Source of the DNA: Hylemonella sp. | Lineage (GTDB): Bacteria > Pseudomonadota > Gammaproteobacteria > Burkholderiales > Burkholderiaceae_C | Direction of reading: 5' to 3' | DNA length: 49,771 bases | Assembly (NCBI GenBank): GCA_030695415.1 | Contig: JAUYQZ010000020.1 | Span: 1 to 49,771, forward strand | Part shown: positions 31,873 to 39,578 of the stretch, one piece after another | Position numbering within the stretch: the first letter of the stretch is position 1 | Layout: each line of letters opens with the position of its first letter | Position numbers and translations under genes: made by a program | Notes under the pieces: generated by a model | Seen by the model: only the letters and a program-made list of their open reading frames with translations | Databases searched by the model: none | Told to the model about the DNA's origin: nothing

Positions 31873-32403
31873 TCACTGAAACCGAGCTCTCTCGACCAGA
31901 ATCTCCGCAAACTCATAAGCTAGTCTCCTCAGTTGGCTTGGAACCCTCTCGGCGTTCTTCAGACGGGGATTGTCGACCCACAGGCGTTCCTGCCACGGTA
32001 TTTCCTTAGAGATCCGCTGCGACTCAACGCCGAAGTCGTTGCTCCAAAACACGCCCGCGACGTTGTACGCGTTGGATATGAGATGCTCGTGCATCTGTCG
32101 AATCTCGTCAATCGCAGTTCCATGGGAATGCGAGGAGAGGATGCAAATGTCGGCGTCTTCAAAGAACTTCGCGAAGTAGTTCGGGACCGATCTGTACTCG
32201 CTCGCAGTCTCTTGGTAAGAACGGTTTACAGTGAACAGAGTCTCCAGCTTCTTTGGTGCTCTCGGGTGCGTGATGTCGTTCACCACGTTCCGGGGAAGAC
32301 GCCCGTATTCCTTGCCACAAAGCGCTTGGATGAGGTAGCGCTGAAATGACGTCTTACCCGTGTTGTTGTCGCCGACTAGTATGTATGCCCAGTTGGAAAA
32401 CAC
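31873..32403 (-). CDS. Cassette-encoded small P-loop ATPase
   Basis: A 176-residue protein with a Walker A motif VGDNNTGKTSF at residues 10-20. DADICILSSHSH around residue 90 may play the Walker B role. This is the lean architecture of a single P-loop domain, shorter than most AAA or ABC-type ATPases, with no recognised partner domain. Its start and stop fall close to attC-like sites, so it is a cassette gene. Short P-loop proteins occur in several defence modules, but nothing here shows such a role. Confidence 0.62.
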   Translation of the reverse strand: MFSNWAYILVGDNNTGKTSFQRYLIQALCGKEYGRLPRNVVNDITHPRAPKKLETLFTVNRSYQETASEYRSVPNYFAKFFEDADICILSSHSHGTAIDEIRQMHEHLISNAYNVAGVFWSNDFGVESQRISKEIPWQERLWVDNPRLKNAERVPSQLRRLAYEFAEILVERARFQ

Positions 32404-32418
32404 AAATGTCCTTTCTTC

Positions 32419-32479
32419 GCTCTAAAGCCTGAATTGAGCTGCACCGAGAAGCGGCGTCGGCCTGAATAAATTGCTAGAC
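32419..32479 (-). repeat. Degenerate attC resembling the aadA-type 59-base element
   Basis: On the minus strand the 61 bases begin GTCTAGCAATTTATTCAGGC, continue with CGACGCCGCTTCTCGG, and end in AGGCTTTAGAGC. From memory, this closely resembles the attC of resistance cassettes such as aadA, which starts GTCTAACAATTCA and ends AAGCGTTAGA. Both core boxes are altered (GTCTAGC for GTCTAAC; TTTAGAG for GTTAGAT), so recombination should be impaired. Confidence 0.75.
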
Positions 32480-32788
32480 ACTGCCCTCGCGCTCGACAAC
32501 GAGAATTCTCGCTTCACCGATTGGGTGTGCCACATGCTCTGTCCCGATGGCTGCGTAGAACACATCACCGCTTTCCAGAAACGCGCTTTGCTCGGCACCC
32601 GTCTCGTCGCGGAAGCGCATCTCCACGCGCCCGGCGAGAACGGCGAAGACCTCCTCACCGTCGTTGATGTGCCATTTATAGGGCTGATCTGTCCAATGGA
32701 GTCGAGTAGTGACACCGCCCATGTTGGCGATGTCGACTGCGCCCCAGGCGCGATCTGCTCTGAACGTGCTCCCACGAAATACTTTCAT
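32474..32788 (-). CDS. Cassette-encoded cupin-domain protein
   Basis: A 104-residue single-domain cupin. The first cupin motif HINDGEEVFAVLAGRVEMRF has the expected histidine and glutamate for metal binding. The second, LESGDVFYAAIGTEHVAHPIGEARILVVE, supplies the second set of histidines. Small cupins bind metal ions and act as isomerases, dioxygenases or sugar-binding sensors; the role here is unknown. Start ATG 32788 and stop inside a degenerate attC mark it as an integron cassette. Confidence 0.82.
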   Translation of the reverse strand: MKVFRGSTFRADRAWGAVDIANMGGVTTRLHWTDQPYKWHINDGEEVFAVLAGRVEMRFRDETGAEQSAFLESGDVFYAAIGTEHVAHPIGEARILVVEREGSV

Positions 32789-32796
32789 GCGGTGTC

Positions 32797-32850
32797 ACGT
32801 AAAAGTGAGTCGACGCCGGAGGCGGTCGGTCTTGACTGACAAGTTAAAAG
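32797..32850 (-). repeat. Degenerate attC-like site
   Basis: About 54 bases between two cassette ORFs. On the minus strand a TTTTAAC box is followed by a short inverted repeat around CCGCCTCCGGCG and a GTGACAC at the far end in place of GTTRRRY. The assignment relies mainly on position between ORFs. Confidence 0.4.
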
Positions 32851-32861
32851 GCGCCACCTAC

Positions 32862-33230
32862 TCATTTTGGCCATTCAAACCGAGGGGTCACCGCATACGA
32901 CACCCAAATGGCAAGTACGCAAATTATGATGTTCCACCCGACTCCCTCCATTGGCGCCGTAGCGATTGGGTTGACAAAAAATAGCGCTATCGCTGCACTT
33001 ACTAACGAGAACACGAAAGCTGAGAAATTGTTCTGCTCATATCCCGCCGCAGAATATGAAATCAACCATGGCCAGCCGCAAAAAGCCGAGCCCAGAGCAA
33101 ATGCAATTGACGTTTGGATAGGTTCGGACCGAAATTCGGCTCGCATCCCGGCGGTCGAGAAAAGTGCCCAGCCAAGCCCTGATACCGCGATCAGCAGTGA
33201 CAAAACAACCGCTATTTGAGGACGGCGCAT
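32862..33230 (-). CDS. Cassette-encoded small membrane protein
   Basis: A 122-residue protein with four hydrophobic segments: IAVVLSLLIAVSGLGWALF, IAFALGSAFCGWPWLISYS, FVFSLVSAAIALFFV and IIICVLAIWVSYAVTP. I start at ATG 33230, which has an AAAGGG site upstream; a longer frame to 33278 crosses a probable attC remnant. It is the first gene of array B in the transcription direction. No family recognised. Its AT-richer base use differs clearly from the TonB receptor gene next to it. Confidence 0.6.
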   Translation of the reverse strand: MRRPQIAVVLSLLIAVSGLGWALFSTAGMRAEFRSEPIQTSIAFALGSAFCGWPWLISYSAAGYEQNNFSAFVFSLVSAAIALFFVNPIATAPMEGVGWNIIICVLAIWVSYAVTPRFEWPK

Positions 33231-33358
33231 CACGAGCCCTTTAACTTGATATAGGCCGCAGTTCTGTCGGCATAACAAAGTTCATGCATCCTCCCGTCTT
33301 GTGTTGTAAGTGCCTGATTTATATCAGCCTTCTTCGGTTTCGACCAGTCAGCCAGACC

Positions 33359-33423
33359 ATGAACTTGGTCTGTCCCGAGCTGGTCGAAGGATCGAAAGGC
33401 TTCGACAGGCTCAGCCCGAACGG
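33359..33423. repeat. Copy of the CTTCGACAGGCTCAG repeat
   Basis: The core CTTCGACAGGCTCAGCCCGAACGG is at 33400-33423. A degenerate inverted partner, GAACTTGGTCTGTCCCGAGC then TGGTCGAAGG, occurs at 33361-33390. It lies at the edge between cassette array B and the TonB receptor gene. Confidence 0.7.
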
Positions 33424-33451
33424 AAGGACGTGATGAATGACGAAGACATCA

Positions 33452-35521
33452 CTAGAACCGGTGCGCCAGCGTCAGGCGCAGGCTGCGCGGCTCGGCCGGG
33501 TGCAGGTGCCGGTCGTAGACGGCGGCGGCCTCGCCGGCCAGCCGTGACTCGTACCAGTACTCGATGTCGCTGTTGCGCCGGTCCAGCAGGTTGTAGACGT
33601 CCAGCATGAGCCGGGTGCGCTGGGTGATGCGGTAGCCCACGCGCAGGTTCAGCTGCACGGAGTCGCTGGAGCGCACGGCATCGTCTTCCACCAGCGGGCG
33701 CGCGCCCACATAGCGAAGGCGCAGCGCGCCCGACCAGGGGCCCAGCGCATCCACCGTCACCCCGAGGTTGGCCGTGCTGCCGGCGGCGCCGGGCACGAAC
33801 GGCCCCGCGGCGGCCATGTCGGTGAAGCGGGCCTGCGACCAGGCCAGGTCTGCGTCCAGCGCCAGCCAGCGGTTCATCAGGTAGCGGTTGCCCCACTCCA
33901 GGCCCCAGCGGCGCGAGGGGCGCGAAGGCTCGGTGGTACCGGCGTCGCCCACGAAGAGCAGTTCCGAATCCAGCTCCAGCTGCCACAAGGCCAGCGTGGT
34001 GTGCCAGCCGGCCTGCGGCTCGGTGCGCAGGCCCAGCTCCGCGCCGCGCGTGCGCACCAGGGGGCGCACTTTCTCGGCGGCGGTGCCGGGGTTGGCCGGG
34101 TCCACGGTGATGGTGGCGCCGCGTGCGTCGTTGGAATGAAAACCGTGGCCGTAGCTAGCGTAGAGCTCGGTGCGCGGCGCGGCCGCGTAGATGAGCGCGA
34201 GCTTCGGGCTCAGCAGCTGGTCCCCGGTGCTGCCGGAATTGGCGCCGAGGCTGGAATCCACGCGCAGGCCCACCACGTCGCCGCGCAGGCCGGTGATGCT
34301 GCGCAGCCGCGGCGTCCAGCGCACCTCGGTCTGCGCCCACAGGCCCAGGGTGTCGATGCTGACCTGGTCTTCGCGCACGGTGCGCAGCGTGTTGCGGCTC
34401 TGGCTGGCATAGAGACCGATGGGGGCGATGCGGTCAAAGCGGCCCTGCAGGCCTGCGCTGTGCACCACCTCGCGCCCGGCCCACAAGGCCATGTGCGATT
34501 CGCTGGCCGCAAAACCTGCGGCTCGGCGCTGCTCGCTCTGGCGGAACTGGTCGCCGCTGTTGCAGGTGCCGCTGGCGGCCAGATCGTTGAGGCAGTAGGT
34601 GAAGTTGGACCAAAGGTCGAGCTCGCTGTGCAGCAGCCAGGCCTGCGCGCGGCGCTGGCGCTCGCCTTCGCGCTGCGCCCATTCGCCCGAGAGGCTGTAG
34701 CGGCGGGTCTGGCCGCCGGTGCTGGCGTCCAGCGAGCCGTAGCGGTCGATCTGGCCGCTGGCGATGGCGCGCTGCGGCACCTGGTCGGTGCTGGTCCAGC
34801 GTCCCTGGTAGGCCATGGCGCTGAGGCTGTAGCCATGCTCGCGCGTGCCTTCGCTGTAGCGCAGCAGGCCATTGAGCTTGCGGTAGTCCTCGGGCACCTG
34901 CCAGGGGCCGTCGTTGCGGAAGAGCTCCAGGCCGTAGAGCCACTGGCCGCCGCCGGCCGCCAGGGGCGAGCCCGCCAGCAGGGTGCGGGCGTAGCCGTTC
35001 GCGCCCAGGGTGAGCTGCGCCAGGGGCTGGTCGAGCCGGCGGGCGTAGGCGATGCGCGCCACGCCGGCCGAGGAGAAATCGCCCTCCTCCGCGTAGTACG
35101 GGCCCTTGCGGTAGCGGATCTGCTCGACCAGTTCGGGGATGAGGAAGTTGAGGTCGGTGTAGCCCTGGCCGTGCGCGTGCGTGGGCAGGTTGACGGGCAT
35201 GCCGTCCACATAGGTGGCGAAATCGGTGCCGTGGTCGAGGTTGAAGCCACGCAGGAAATACTGGTTGGCCTTGCCGTCGCCGGCGTGCTGGGTGGCAATC
35301 AGCCCGGGCACCAGCTCCAACACCTCGGCCGGACGCAGCAGAGGCACCGTGGCCAGCCGCGCACCCGAGACCACGCCCTCGCTGGCCGCGGTGGCGATGC
35401 CTTCGAGGTTCTCGACCTGGCTGCGCACCTCCACGGTGGAAAGCGCCAGCTGCTCCTGCGCCGCAGCGCCGGCAGCCAGCGCGGCGAGAAACAGTACGGT
35501 GGTGTGGGCCCTGGTACGCAT
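33452..35521 (-). CDS. TonB-dependent outer-membrane receptor
   Basis: A 689-residue TonB-dependent receptor. A signal peptide ends at GAAAQ. The plug region contains LLRPAEVLELVPGLIATQH, NQYFLRGFNLDHGTDFATYVDGMPVN and EQIRYRKGPYYAEEGDFSSAG. The rest is a 22-strand beta-barrel with alternating aromatic residues, ending in the outer-membrane signature LTLAHRF with a terminal Phe. Its ligand could be a siderophore, metal complex or other nutrient; the plug resembles receptors of unknown substrate rather than cobalamin (BtuB). No TonB, ExbBD or iron-uptake genes are adjacent. A pair of Cys residues in the barrel (YCLNDLAASGTCNSG) may form a loop disulfide. Confidence 0.92.
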   Translation of the reverse strand: MRTRAHTTVLFLAALAAGAAAQEQLALSTVEVRSQVENLEGIATAASEGVVSGARLATVPLLRPAEVLELVPGLIATQHAGDGKANQYFLRGFNLDHGTDFATYVDGMPVNLPTHAHGQGYTDLNFLIPELVEQIRYRKGPYYAEEGDFSSAGVARIAYARRLDQPLAQLTLGANGYARTLLAGSPLAAGGGQWLYGLELFRNDGPWQVPEDYRKLNGLLRYSEGTREHGYSLSAMAYQGRWTSTDQVPQRAIASGQIDRYGSLDASTGGQTRRYSLSGEWAQREGERQRRAQAWLLHSELDLWSNFTYCLNDLAASGTCNSGDQFRQSEQRRAAGFAASESHMALWAGREVVHSAGLQGRFDRIAPIGLYASQSRNTLRTVREDQVSIDTLGLWAQTEVRWTPRLRSITGLRGDVVGLRVDSSLGANSGSTGDQLLSPKLALIYAAAPRTELYASYGHGFHSNDARGATITVDPANPGTAAEKVRPLVRTRGAELGLRTEPQAGWHTTLALWQLELDSELLFVGDAGTTEPSRPSRRWGLEWGNRYLMNRWLALDADLAWSQARFTDMAAAGPFVPGAAGSTANLGVTVDALGPWSGALRLRYVGARPLVEDDAVRSSDSVQLNLRVGYRITQRTRLMLDVYNLLDRRNSDIEYWYESRLAGEAAAVYDRHLHPAEPRSLRLTLAHRF

Positions 35522-35613
35522 CAGGCACCGAGTATCGCCGCGCCGGGCGACGCTGTGCCATACGGCAGACGGCGTAGCACGGGCCGCCGCCCGGCACGAT
35601 CCAGGCAGGCCGC

Positions 35614-36306
35614 TTACCAGGGAATGGGCTGGCCTGCGTAGTCCACGAAGTGCGCCCGGCCGCTGGGCGGCAAGGCGTCGAGCGCCGCCAGCAGACCGCG
35701 CACGGCCTCCTCCGGGGCGACGGCGTCGTCCCCCACAAAGGGCTGGCTCAGCGGCGACTTCACCGTGCCGGGCTGCAGCGCGGCGAACACCGCCAGCGGG
35801 CGTTGGCGGCTGATCTCGATGGCCGCCGTCTGCAGCAGCTGGTTCAGCGCGGCCTTGGCGGCGCGGTAGCTGTACCAGCCGCCCTTGTGGTTGTCTTCGA
35901 TGCTGCCCACGCGGGCCGAGAGCTTGGCCCAGACCACGCGCTCGCCGCGCGCCAGCTGGGGCGCCAGATGACGCAGCAGCAGGGCCGGGCCGATGGCGTT
36001 GACCTGCAGGCTGGCCAGCAGGCCGGGCGCGTCCAGGTCCGGCAATCTTTTTTCAGGGCCACGGCCGTCGAGGGTCAGCGCACCGGTGGCATCCACCACC
36101 AGATGCCAGGGCCCGGGCAGTTGCTGGGCCAGCGCCGCGATGCTGGCGGGGTCACGCAGGTCCCAGGCCAGCGGATCGGCGCGCGTGACGGACTGCACGT
36201 GGGCGCAGCGCGCGTCCTGCCGCAGCGCCTGCACAAAGGCCTGCCCGATGGCGCCTGAAGCGCCGAGGACGAGGGCGCGATAACCATCACGCAAGCTATT
36301 CATCAT
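35614..36306 (-). CDS. SDR-family oxidoreductase
   Basis: A 230-residue short-chain dehydrogenase/reductase. The nucleotide-binding GASGAIGQ is at about residues 15-22. The active-site pattern is S130-like in AKLSARVGSIEDNHKGG, then YSYRAAKAALNQL with the catalytic Tyr and Lys. The NNAG-type motif is changed to NAIGP. The layout is like the C-signal (CsgA) subgroup of unknown function. It is downstream of the GntR gene with about 110 bases between, and probably separate from the atz operon. Two adjacent ATG codons (36306 and 36303) could serve as start. Confidence 0.85.
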   Translation of the reverse strand: MMNSLRDGYRALVLGASGAIGQAFVQALRQDARCAHVQSVTRADPLAWDLRDPASIAALAQQLPGPWHLVVDATGALTLDGRGPEKRLPDLDAPGLLASLQVNAIGPALLLRHLAPQLARGERVVWAKLSARVGSIEDNHKGGWYSYRAAKAALNQLLQTAAIEISRQRPLAVFAALQPGTVKSPLSQPFVGDDAVAPEEAVRGLLAALDALPPSGRAHFVDYAGQPIPW

Positions 36307-36414
36307 GAGCGGGAGGCGCAGGGGCAGCAGCGGCCGGTGGCGCGGGAGGCATGGGCGGGCATCATGGCCGCCATCATGCCCGCTGCGCGCCGCCCGTGCC
36401 GGGCGCGGGGCCGC

Positions 36415-37131
36415 TCAGGCCGTGCGCCGCGCCAGGTGCACCTGGTGCAGGGTGATCTTGCGCACCTCGGCCTGGCTGGTCTGGATGTGGGCGCGCAGCA
36501 GCATCACGGCCGGGTCGCCGCGCTTGCGCTGGATGGCGCGCAGGATCTTGGCGTGTTCCTCGTAGGTCGCGTCGATGCGGGCCTGCTGGGTGAAGTCCAG
36601 GCGGCGGATGATGCGGATGCGTTCGGTCACGTCGCGGTGCACGCGGCTCATCTCGGCATTGCCAGCTGCGGCGACCAGGGCGCAATGGAAGTCTTCGTCC
36701 CACTGCGCGACCTGGCGGATGTCGGTGCTGCGCTCGGCCGCCGGCACCAGCCAGATGGCGGCCAGCTGGTCCAGCAGCTGCTGGTCGATCTTGCCGTCAT
36801 CGGCACACAGGCGCTGCACGGCCGTGGTCTCCAGCACCATGCGCAGGTCGTAGAGCTGTTCGAACTGATCGAAGTCGAAGGGCAGCACGCGCCAGCCGTT
36901 GCGAAACAGCACCTCGACATAGCCTTCCTGCTGCAGCCGGAACAGGGCCTGGCGCACAGGAGTGCGCGACACGCCCATGCGCTCGCTGAGTTCGTTCTCG
37001 GTGAAGCGGTCACCCGGCACGAGCTTGAAGTCGGCCACATCGCGCTTGAGCTGGTCGTAGACCATGTCCCCGCGGGAATGGAAGACGGGTGCTTCGGCAG
37101 CACGGGCGGAACGCGAGCGGGTGGTGTCCAC
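36415..37131 (-). CDS. GntR-family (FCD) transcription regulator
   Basis: A 238-residue regulator with an N-terminal winged helix (VYDQLKRDVADFKLVPGDRFTENELSERMGVSRTPVRQALFRLQQEGYVEV, residues about 24-75) and a C-terminal all-helical FCD ligand domain. The FCD domain contains DEDFHCALVAAAGNAEM and a TYEEHAKILRAI segment that bears the metal-binding histidines. It is the last gene of the atzF-transporter-atzGE operon, ten bases after atzE, so it most likely controls that operon and senses its substrate. Start GTG 37131. A TGTATACA palindrome ahead of atzF is a candidate operator. Confidence 0.9.
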   Translation of the reverse strand: MDTTRSRSARAAEAPVFHSRGDMVYDQLKRDVADFKLVPGDRFTENELSERMGVSRTPVRQALFRLQQEGYVEVLFRNGWRVLPFDFDQFEQLYDLRMVLETTAVQRLCADDGKIDQQLLDQLAAIWLVPAAERSTDIRQVAQWDEDFHCALVAAAGNAEMSRVHRDVTERIRIIRRLDFTQQARIDATYEEHAKILRAIQRKRGDPAVMLLRAHIQTSQAEVRKITLHQVHLARRTA

Positions 37132-37140
37132 GCTGTAGCT

Positions 37141-38538
37141 CTAGAGCGCCGCCGGCCGCAGCAGTGCGACACCGGCTTGCTGCAGCGCCAGCGCAGCGCG
37201 CAGGGCCAGGTCTTCGCGCCAGGGCGCGGCGATGAGCTGCACGCCGATGGGCAGGCCGCCCGTGCCCTCGGGCCACAGCGGCGCGGCCACCACCGGGCAG
37301 CCGGCAAAGGAGATGGGCTGGGCCAGCAGGCCCATGGCGGGGCGGCAGGGCTGGCGCTGACCGTTGATATCCAGCCACTCGGTGCCGATGGGCGGTGCGG
37401 CCACCGGCGTGGCGGGTGCGAGCAGCACGTCCCACTGGCTGAAGAGCGCGTTGACCTTGTCGCGGTAGAGCCGCCGAAAACGCTGGGCCCGCAGGTACCA
37501 GGCCGCGGGCTGCAGGGCGCCGGCGATGAAACGGTCGACCGAGAGCGGCTCGAAGTCACCGGCCCGCGTGCGCAGGTCGGCCAGGTGCAGGCTGCCGCCT
37601 TCGCTGGCCGAGATGATGAAGGCCGCCGCCCGCGCGATCGCGGCGTCGGGCCACTCCACCGTGTCGCGCGCACCCAGCACGCGCGCTGCGGTGCGCACCA
37701 CTTCACGCGCCGGCGCGGTGGCGTTCTCATGAAAATAGCCGCCCAGCACGCCGATGCGCAATCCGTCCACGCCCTGCCCCAGGGTGGCGCCCACGGGCTC
37801 CACGCGCAGCGCGTGGCAGCCCGGGTCCAGCGCGTCCGGGTACTGCAGCGCGTCGTAGGTCAGGGCCAGGCCCTCGACCGAATCGGCGAAAGGACCGAGA
37901 TGGTCGATGCTGTGCACGAAGGGGTAGCTGCCGCGGCGCGAAAGCCGGCCGAAGGTGGGCTTGAGGCCCCAGACGCCGCACAGCGAGGCAGGCACGCGGA
38001 TGGAGCCGTTGGTGTCGGAGCCCAGGGACAGCGGCACCTGGCCGGCCGCCACTGCGGCGCCCGAGCCGCCCGAGGAGCCGCCCGTGATGCGGCTGAGGTC
38101 GTGCGGGTTGTGGCAGGGGCCATAGTGCGTGTTCTCGGTGGTGAAGCCGTAGGCGTACTCGTCCATGTTGAGCGAACCGACGAGCACCGCGCCGGCCTGC
38201 TGCATGCGCTGCACCAGCACGGCGTCCGCCGCGGCCGGGGCATGGTCGCGGTTGATCTTGGAGCCCGCCAGCGTGACCTCGCCCGCGATGTCGAACAGGC
38301 TCTTCACCGCATAGGGCACACCGGCCAGGGGCGGCAGCAGCTCACCACGCGCGCGGCGTGCATCGATGGCGGCGGCCTCGGCACGGGCGCGTGCATAACT
38401 CTTGCCGGTGAAGGCGTTGACGCGGCCGTCGGTGGCCACGATGCAGGCGATGCTTTGCTCCAGCAGCTCGGCCGCGCTGAAGTCGCCGGCCGCCACGCCG
38501 CGGGCCAGTTCATGCGATCGCAGGGTGTGCAGGGGCAT
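37141..38538 (-). CDS. atzE: AtzE-type amidohydrolase (1-carboxybiuret hydrolase)
   Basis: A 465-residue amidase-signature enzyme. The Ser-cisSer-Lys triad is visible: Lys in YAVKSLFDIAG (about residue 79), the cis-Ser in GGSSGGSGAAVAAG and the nucleophile Ser in GSDTNGSIRVPA. It resembles AtzE, which with AtzG deaminates 1-carboxybiuret to urea-1,3-dicarboxylate, a precursor of allophanate in cyanuric acid degradation. It is often annotated as GatA of the tRNA amidotransferase, but the preceding AtzG-like gene and the AtzF gene in the operon argue otherwise. No ring-opening cyanuric acid hydrolase (AtzD/TrzD) is in the window. Confidence 0.85.
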   Translation of the reverse strand: MPLHTLRSHELARGVAAGDFSAAELLEQSIACIVATDGRVNAFTGKSYARARAEAAAIDARRARGELLPPLAGVPYAVKSLFDIAGEVTLAGSKINRDHAPAAADAVLVQRMQQAGAVLVGSLNMDEYAYGFTTENTHYGPCHNPHDLSRITGGSSGGSGAAVAAGQVPLSLGSDTNGSIRVPASLCGVWGLKPTFGRLSRRGSYPFVHSIDHLGPFADSVEGLALTYDALQYPDALDPGCHALRVEPVGATLGQGVDGLRIGVLGGYFHENATAPAREVVRTAARVLGARDTVEWPDAAIARAAAFIISASEGGSLHLADLRTRAGDFEPLSVDRFIAGALQPAAWYLRAQRFRRLYRDKVNALFSQWDVLLAPATPVAAPPIGTEWLDINGQRQPCRPAMGLLAQPISFAGCPVVAAPLWPEGTGGLPIGVQLIAAPWREDLALRAALALQQAGVALLRPAAL

Positions 38539-38543
38539 GGCGT

Positions 38544-38747
38544 TCAGTCCTGTGGCCGGGGCGGCGCGGGGCAGTAGATTTGCGCGAGCTCGTCCTCGGG
38601 GGTCATGGGGAAAGCCTCCAGCAAACCAGCCATGGCTGCGGTGCGCTGCAGGTGAGCGGCCACGCGCTGCGCGCGTTCGGCGTCCAGCGGCAGGCCCAGG
38701 GCCATGGCACTGGCCTGCACATAGTTCAGGGTTTCCGCTTCGTTCAT
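38544..38747 (-). CDS. atzG: AtzG-like small subunit (DUF4089)
   Basis: A 67-residue protein with the DUF4089 pattern: LNYVQASAMALGLPLDAERAQRVAAHLQRTAAMAGLLEAFP and a C-terminal PEDELAQIYCPAPPRP. AtzG of the cyanuric acid pathway is this kind of small helical subunit; it is related to GatC and holds the AtzE catalytic subunit in a heterotetramer. It lies five bases ahead of atzE and ten bases after the ABC ATPase gene. Such genes are often missed because they are short. Confidence 0.85.
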   Translation of the reverse strand: MNEAETLNYVQASAMALGLPLDAERAQRVAAHLQRTAAMAGLLEAFPMTPEDELAQIYCPAPPRPQD

Positions 38748-38756
38748 GGCCGTATC

Positions 38757-39578
38757 CTAGCGCCGCACTTCGCGCTGGAAGATCTCCAGACTCTGCTTCT
38801 TGGTGCGGATGAAGCTGGGCTCGCTCAGCGTTTCCACCGTGCGTGGGCGCGGGTCGTTGTAGGGCAGGATCTCGGCGACCTTGGTCGGGCGCTTGGTCAG
38901 CAGCAGCACCTGGTCGGCCAGGTACACCGCTTCTTCCAGGTCGTGCGAGACCAGCAGCATGGTGGTGCCGGTCTGCATGAAGACCTCCTGCAGCTTCTCG
39001 CGGATGAAGAGCGTCATCTCGAAGTCCAGCGCCGAGAAGGGCTCGTCCAGGAACAGCACCTCCGGCTTGGGCGCCAGTGCCCGCATGATGGACGCCGTCT
39101 GCTGCTGGCCGCCCGAGAGCTCGTAGGGATAGCGGTTCAGGTCGAACTTGACGTCGAAGCTGGCCACCAGCTCGGCCATGCGGCGGTCCACCTCGGCCTT
39201 GCTCTTGCCTTCGAGCTTGAGCGGGTAGGCGATGTTGTCGATGGTGCGCATCCAGGGGAACATGGCCTCGCGGTAGTTCTGGAAGACGTAGCCGATCTTG
39301 GTGTCCTTGAGCGACTTGCCGTCGAACAGGATCTCGCCGCTGTCGATGGGCACGAGCCCGGCGATCATGTTGATCAGCGTGGACTTGCCGCAGCCATTGG
39401 GCCCGAAGACCGAGACGATCTTGCCCTTGGGAATGTCCAGGTCGAAGTTCTCGTACAGCGGCCAGCCCGCAAAGTACTTGGTCAGGCCGCGGATGGTGAT
39501 GTGGGTGCCGGCCGGGCCGGGCCTGAAGGGCGGCACCGGCACGTCAGCGACCACGGAGGCGTTCAGGACAGCAGTCAT
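38757..39578 (-). CDS. ABC transporter ATPase (NitT/TauT type)
   Basis: A 273-residue ABC ATPase with Walker A GPNGCGKST, signature LSGGQQQ, Walker B VLFLDEP and switch His in VSHDLEEA. The type, with ALDFEMTLFIREKLQEVF, matches nitrate/taurine/sulfonate family transporters. Its ATG overlaps the stop of the permease gene as ATGA. It energises import of the operon's substrate, probably a ureido or other small nitrogen compound rather than nitrate or taurine; the substrate is inferred from the atz genes alone. It sits in the cytoplasm bound to the permease. Confidence 0.93.
   Translation of the reverse strand: MTAVLNASVVADVPVPPFRPGPAGTHITIRGLTKYFAGWPLYENFDLDIPKGKIVSVFGPNGCGKSTLINMIAGLVPIDSGEILFDGKSLKDTKIGYVFQNYREAMFPWMRTIDNIAYPLKLEGKSKAEVDRRMAELVASFDVKFDLNRYPYELSGGQQQTASIMRALAPKPEVLFLDEPFSALDFEMTLFIREKLQEVFMQTGTTMLLVSHDLEEAVYLADQVLLLTKRPTKVAEILPYNDPRPRTVETLSEPSFIRTKKQSLEIFQREVRR

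Noticed and set aside
34001..35641. Plus-strand ORF of 546 codons
   Set aside because: Antisense to the TonB receptor; no recognisable motif.
37141..38538. GatA subunit of Glu-tRNA(Gln) amidotransferase
   Set aside because: Operon context with an AtzG-like subunit and AtzF, and no gatB nearby, fits AtzE better.
36337..38577. Very long plus-strand ORF (746 codons)
   Set aside because: It runs opposite the GntR and AtzE genes, which have unmistakable motifs; the plus frame is His/Gly/Arg-rich noise.
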